Assembly: GCA_005406025.1 (NCBI GenBank)
Contig: BGZK01000743.1
Location: 232,576 to 296,575, forward strand
DNA: 64,000 nucleotides
Origin: Eumeta japonica
Taxonomy: Eukaryota > Arthropoda > Insecta > Lepidoptera > Psychidae
Direction: 5' to 3'
Shown here one piece after another: positions 60,401-64,000 of this stretch. How positions within the stretch are numbered: the stretch's first letter is position 1; each line of letters begins with the position of its first letter. Both the position numbers and the translations under genes were made by a program. Under the pieces are notes generated by a model. The model was not told where the DNA came from and made no database searches. It was given only the letters and a program-made list of their open reading frames with translations.

Positions 60401-63400
60401 AATGGTGAACCTTGGATATGTAAAAAAATTTACGGCAGGAGCATACATCTAACACTTTTAAACGAGCAATTCTTGTAAACGTCTATATAAAATTTAGTAT
60501 GCAGGGTTTTCGAGGGCGATAAATCTATCGAACTATATTTTATTTTTGGTCAGCCTCGTTTTATTCATGTTTTAAGGCAATAAATTAAAATACGAATGTA
60601 AATTTAGCCTCTATCGAAAAAAGAATAATACCACAGTTCGGAAATCGAACCGTCCCGAATCCTGAAGATCCTGGTTCAATATACATGAGTAGTTTTTTCA
60701 ATATTTTTTTTCAATTTTCTTTTTTTATGACAAAACGTCAAGTTTCTTCTTTTAGGAGAAAAAGTTTCTTTTTTTTGTGAGAATAACTATTATTGGGAGC
60801 AAATAACTGCTTTAACGACATAGCAACACTAAAGCTACGTAACAATAAATGGCATTGTTAAGCAACACCAAGCCAAACTGTGATGATGATAATATTTATT
60901 ATGTAGGTAAGATCAAAAAATATTATTTATTCATATTTCATCAGTACGTAATTCGCATCTAAGTATATTTTCCAGGAAATAGGTGTACAAAAAAAAACGA
61001 GCGAAGCTTGGTCATCCAAGTGCTAACGAAGTTAAAAACTATAATAGCAAAGTAGGCTTTACAAGTCATTTAGTAGTCGACCAAGTTGCACAATGTACTT
61101 GGAGAAGTGAAAAATAAAATTTCGTACAAAATCCATTGAAAATTAATAAAATAACGTTTTTGGTTGCGTGAAATATGTAGTAAATTTAAGTTTATGAACC
61201 GTATAAAATTGTGACAACATAAAAATATGACATCCTCAACACCCCGTCCATGTGGGCCCGTTATTAAACGTTATTAGCCTTTAAATCGTGAACTCAATTC
61301 AATAAGTTTAAGTATCAATCAAAAAATCCCCTTCTGAACCCGCATATTGCAAAAGTTAACTACGAAACCTTACACTACGAGTGGCCCCACACGCACTTAG
61401 CTGATTTTTGTCAAACCTTTTACTCTAGACTGTTGGACAAAAATATATAAAGGTTTCTTTCTTGTGAATTGTATTTATAATTAAATGAACACACTTGCAT
61501 ACTTACAAGAAAGGATTCAGCCTTCGAGTCAGAGGGGGGTCACATAGTTGAGGGCAATTCGGTATAGGCTCTAGTGCGATTAAAAAAATTAGTGGTTGAC
61601 CTACAGCCAAATCAGGATTTCATGACTCCAATGACCCCTCGACCCTGAAACCGCTATTTCATACCTCTTTGTTCCTTATTAATATTATTATGATTTATAT
61701 CAATTCATAATTATTTATTTCAAGGCGCTGGCTTGTTGTACAGTCGCAGTGGCCACGTCCAAATTAGAGGATGTGAGTCAGTGGACCGAGAACAACCTGA
61801 ACAAGATTCTAGATGAAGGCGATAAATTGTACCAAGACAGTTTCTTACACTTTGAGCCTGAGAAGATGAAGAAACTGACTATGGAACAGGTATGTGACTG
61901 TCAATGACGCTATCACTTTATTGATAATGATACCTGAACGAACGCTTCGAAACTTGTTTATATACTATTATTGATAAAAACGTCAATTCTCAAGTTATAT
62001 ACATTAACAAAAGAGTTTATACTTTAGACATTTTTTTCTACTTTACAAATGACAGAAGTTAACTAATGGAAATGTAGGTCTTGTTTGTCGGAAAAAAATG
62101 GTTTTTATTGGCTCTCAGCCCATATTATTGGAAAATTTTAGACTCATACGACTAGGAAGGTCCGTTTACTCGAAAAAGATCAAATTGAAAATTCTGACAG
62201 AAGACCACGATTATGGACGTATATGATGACGGTAATGCGAACAGAAGATATTAAGTTTAGGGCTGATCTCACGATGAGCGGCGAAGATGTGGAGAGACAA
62301 GGGCAGTTCGCACTTTATCAAGCGGGAGGTTTTGCATGATACGTTTGTTGGCAACATAAATATGGCCATCAAGATTCTTAAAGACGCTTCTGGTGCAGCA
62401 AACGACCTCAGCGAAGCTGTTCATGAGAGGCTTCTGGTGACCCTTTTCCTATGGGTGTCTCTTTTGTATATTTACAGTCACGCAAATATACGCAGAATTT
62501 GATTTCGTGTTACTTAAGACGGTGTATCTTGAATTAATGGTTTATGGCAAACACCACACGTAGCTATAGTGTGGAGGTTTTTTTTTTAACATGTGCAAAT
62601 TTTTTAACCAAATGTTTTCAAAATCTATTTCATGTTTCTTATTCTTAATACATCGATCACCACAGATTTTGCGGAGATTCTTTACGCCTGACGGCCGCAT
62701 GTACCGCGCGATAGTGTATCAGCCGCGACATAAGGGTGAAGTCAACAAAGATATGTATTCCCAACTTATAAAGTTCTTCGGCCAGGACAGAGCTGGTGTG
62801 TTGGTAGCCAAAGCAGGAGAAGAAGCCGTCGCATTATTCAGGACTAACTTAGGTAAAGATATCTCTTAACGTCGGGTCTCGCACTTTCGATTAAAACGTC
62901 TATATACTACGCGTCATTTCTACTTCTTGCTTTGAATATTTCTCCGTCTCTTTAAATAGTGGCGGTCCTTTTAAAAACCGCCACTATCTAAATTGTACTA
63001 TTAATATAGAAAAATAAAATATAAAAGTAATAGAGTGACTGTAATGAACCATAACAAGAAATAAGAGTAATATCTACTATAATACATGAATTTTTAATTG
63101 TAACATCATATTAAAATGGAAATTTGTATAAAAAAAGTGGATTCGCAAGCGTTCGTACGCACTGAGCGATAACTTACTGATCAAGTCAATACGAGCTGAT
63201 ATAGTTTATAAATCCTTACAAGTCATACTAGTTCAACTTTGCTTCGAGAAATTTTTCGTACCCAAAATACTCTTAAGCTTAAAACTTGTGACGTATAAAA
63301 TGTTTTAAGTTCAAGCTTTTATGACTTGAAACTATTCATTGGTCTCATATTACTTAATAGAATTTCCGTTATTCCTATTATCAGTGTCACTGTATTCTAA

Positions 63401-63671
63401 TAGCCACGGCATTTTCTTCAGTAGCTGTAGTTGTGGTGTCCCATAAGGATTCGGTGAGGAAAAATCACACTTTCGTTCTCAATATGAGTTTACAGCTAGC
63501 TCACATGAAAATATGAATGTATTGACACGTCTTGTGTGTATATTCACGACTCTCCACTCCACGTTCACAGGTTACTACGTGTTCGATCCGGCAGACCGGG
63601 ATCGGTACGGCCGCTCCATCGCGCCCCTCTACCGTGGGCTTGGAAAGGCTTGCTTGTCCCTATATCCTTGT
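57402..63671 (+). CDS. Multi-exon gene, possible OTU/C76-like cysteine-peptidase fold (partial)
   Basis: Exons 57402-57459 (tentative), 59754-59863, 61725-61889, 62142-62436 (with a 1-nt frame break), 62666-62852 and 63571-63671, continuing past the right edge. Phases chain correctly: 1, 0, 0, 0, 1, 0. The protein has GWLVLNDGTQYLSAHHSIFW, ALACCTVAVATS, QWTENNLNKILDEGDKLYQD, then RAGVLVAKAGEEAVALF and GYYVFDPADRDRYGRS. The W-NLN-IL-EGD-LY block between an early Cys and a late YY-FDP block is the layout of viral tegument (C76-like) and related OTU-like peptidases. This is a structural guess, not a confident match. The catalytic Cys and His are not certain. Confidence 0.6.
57460..59753. other. 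Presumed intron or flank, no other gene supported
   Basis: Minus-strand frames 57641-57321 and 58803-58561 have no domain match. A GAGAGAGAGA run lies at about 58095. Confidence 0.35.
59754..59863 (+). CDS. Exon of the C76-like gene: GWLVLNDGTQYLSAHH block
   Basis: Acceptor catccttactcgttcag at 59753 (phase 1); donor ttccag|gtatgg with GT at 59864 (phase 0). The 36 codons read QRDMRGWLVLNDGTQYLSAH then HSIFWNKFSQAPLGFQ. Composition and splice sites are clearly protein-like against AT-rich surroundings. The join to the next exon reads GFQ-ALACC. Confidence 0.65.
59897..60270. mobile_element. Fold-back MITE flanked by TTAA
   Basis: TTAA at 59893-59896 and 60271-60274. The ends GTAGACGTTATTCCAGGCTT and the reverse complement of AAGCCTAGAATGACGTCTAC match over about 100 bases with scattered differences, so the 374-bp element can fold back almost entirely. 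It has no coding capacity. TTAA duplication is typical of piggyBac-type elements, though the ends lack the usual CCC. It lies 33 bases after the exon donor at 59864. Confidence 0.85.
60275..61724. other. Intron of the C76-like gene, no feature seen
   Basis: AT-rich. A tRNA-like word (cggaaatcgaaccg) near 60640 is not part of a foldable tRNA. Confidence 0.4.
61725..61889 (+). CDS. Exon of the C76-like gene: ALACC and W-NLN-IL-EGD-LY block
   Basis: Acceptor tatttatttcaag at 61724; donor gaacag|gtatgt with GT at 61890; phase 0 at both ends. The 55 codons include ALACCTVAVATSKLEDVS, QWTENNLNKILDEGDKLYQ and FEPEKMKKLTMEQ. The cysteines in ACC are the most likely nucleophile if this is a peptidase. 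Alternative acceptors at 61742 and 61748 are phase 1 and would not fit the upstream exon. Confidence 0.7.
62142..62436 (+). CDS. Exon of the C76-like gene with a 1-nt frame break
   Basis: Acceptor attattggaaaattttag at 62141 fits phase 0 and opens THTTRKVRLLEKDQIEN through KFRADLTMSGEDVERQGQF. The frame then fails at about 62310, and the coding sense continues one base over (HFIKREVLHDTFVGNINMAI to LSEAVHERLL) to the donor ctg|gtgacc at 62437. The exon is 295 nt, one more than a multiple of three, so a single extra base near the GGG at about 62301 would explain it. It is either an assembly error or a real lesion making the allele null. Confidence 0.6.
62666..62852 (+). CDS. Exon of the C76-like gene: RAGVLVAKAGEEAVALF block
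   Basis: Acceptor acatcgatcaccacag at 62665 (phase 0); donor ttag|gtaaag with GT at 62853 (phase 1). The 62 codons run from ILRRFFTPDGRMYRAIVYQP to ALFRTNL. The GVLV..AGEEAVALFR run looks like paired beta-strands before the YYVFDP strand of the next exon. Confidence 0.75.
62956..62987. repeat. 11-bp perfect hairpin in intron
   Basis: ATAGTGGCGGT at 62956-62966 and ACCGCCACTAT at 62977-62987 around a 10-base loop. It lies 103 bases after an exon. Confidence 0.85.
63571..63671 (+). CDS. Exon of the C76-like gene: YYVFDPADRD block
   Basis: Acceptor ctccactccacgttcacag at 63570 (phase 1); donor tgt|gtgagt with GT at 63672 (phase 0). With the preceding g it reads GYYVFDPADRDRYGRSIAPL then YRGLGKACLSLYPC. 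A FDP/FDxHxR strand at this place is the hallmark late motif of C76-like and OTU-like folds; here the usual His is replaced by Ala (DPADRD). The protein continues beyond the window. Confidence 0.75.
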
Positions 63672-64000
63672 GTGAGTTGGTTATGGATTACTACTACAAG
63701 CCCTACTATTTCACATGAAACCGGTATACTTTATATTTCGGATAGATTTATTGCTAATAATTGCCACTGCGTGTACAAAAATGTATGCTTCTTTGGTTCA
63801 CTGACTCTGTTGGTGGTAGAGTTTTTCATAAAACATAGATATGCATGTATTTTTGTAACCAAATTTTTCATTAAAACCAATAAACTTTAGAAATAAGCAG
63901 GTTATATTCGACTTTTGTCAGTTTTTCAAAATAGATCTTGAATGCCCAGCTTTTGACTCTATAATACATTGCAATTTTAATTAGAATAAAATATTCCAAT
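63672..64000. other. Intron of the C76-like gene at window edge
   Basis: AT-rich. Open frames crossing the donor at 63672 are read-through. Confidence 0.5.

Overview
This window is eukaryotic: AT-rich, full of introns and dense with transposable elements. I infer a moth or butterfly (Lepidoptera). The reasons are the repeat mix (mariner, BEL/Pao, copia, gypsy, jockey-like and R1-like LINEs, Penelope-like elements, a GTF2IRD2-like hAT) and a repeat at about 48.9-49.03 kb ending in a 'gggtcccgtt..acggaaccctaaaaa' tail that I associate with lepidopteran genomes. Species cannot be told from the sequence alone.

The main host gene lies on the + strand and spans about 42 kb (5183-47259). It is hidden from simple ORF views because its exons are short and several lack a start codon. 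I reconstruct eight exons: three A-B pairs (A1 5183-5332, B1 8064-8285, A2 20988-21143, B2 29819-30028, A3 31683-31835, B3 42513-42728), a transmembrane exon (43895-44010) and a tail exon with the stop (46912-47259). Each A exon carries a Cys at residue 31 and a Trp 15-17 residues later. Each B exon carries a Cys at residue 39-42. One A plus one B therefore gives an Ig-like domain with about 60 residues between the paired cysteines. All ectodomain introns are phase 1, so every half-domain exon is frame-neutral. The tail carries VYEEV, IYERM (YxxM) and two YxN motifs. The result is a single-pass receptor of three divergent Ig-like domains with a tyrosine-based signalling tail, and I cannot assign it to a named family. 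The signal-peptide exon was not found. This is the best candidate for an undescribed system here.

A second + strand gene enters at about 57.4-59.8 kb and runs off the right edge (exons 59754-59863, 61725-61889, 62142-62436, 62666-62852, 63571-63671, with a possible first coding exon at 57402-57459). Its order of motifs (ACC near a W..NLN.IL.EGD.LY block, later YYVFDPADRD) resembles the OTU/C76-like cysteine-peptidase fold only loosely. One exon has a 1-nt frame break.

The rest is mostly mobile DNA inside the introns. From left to right: mariner fragment; BEL/Pao gag fragment; hAT terminus; an 18-copy 132-bp satellite (8592-11083); a 45-bp minisatellite capped by an inverted unit; a jockey-like LINE; an inverted BEL/Pao element; a hAT relic; an I/R1-type LINE containing two nested insertions; a second jockey-like tail; a deletion-derivative copia with identical LTRs; a decayed gypsy; Penelope-like pieces, two of them head to head, one split by a LINE-derived insertion with an 8-bp target duplication; and a fold-back MITE flanked by TTAA. 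Frame breaks are frequent in the transposons and often sit at short homopolymers, so some may be assembly errors. The eight receptor exons show none.
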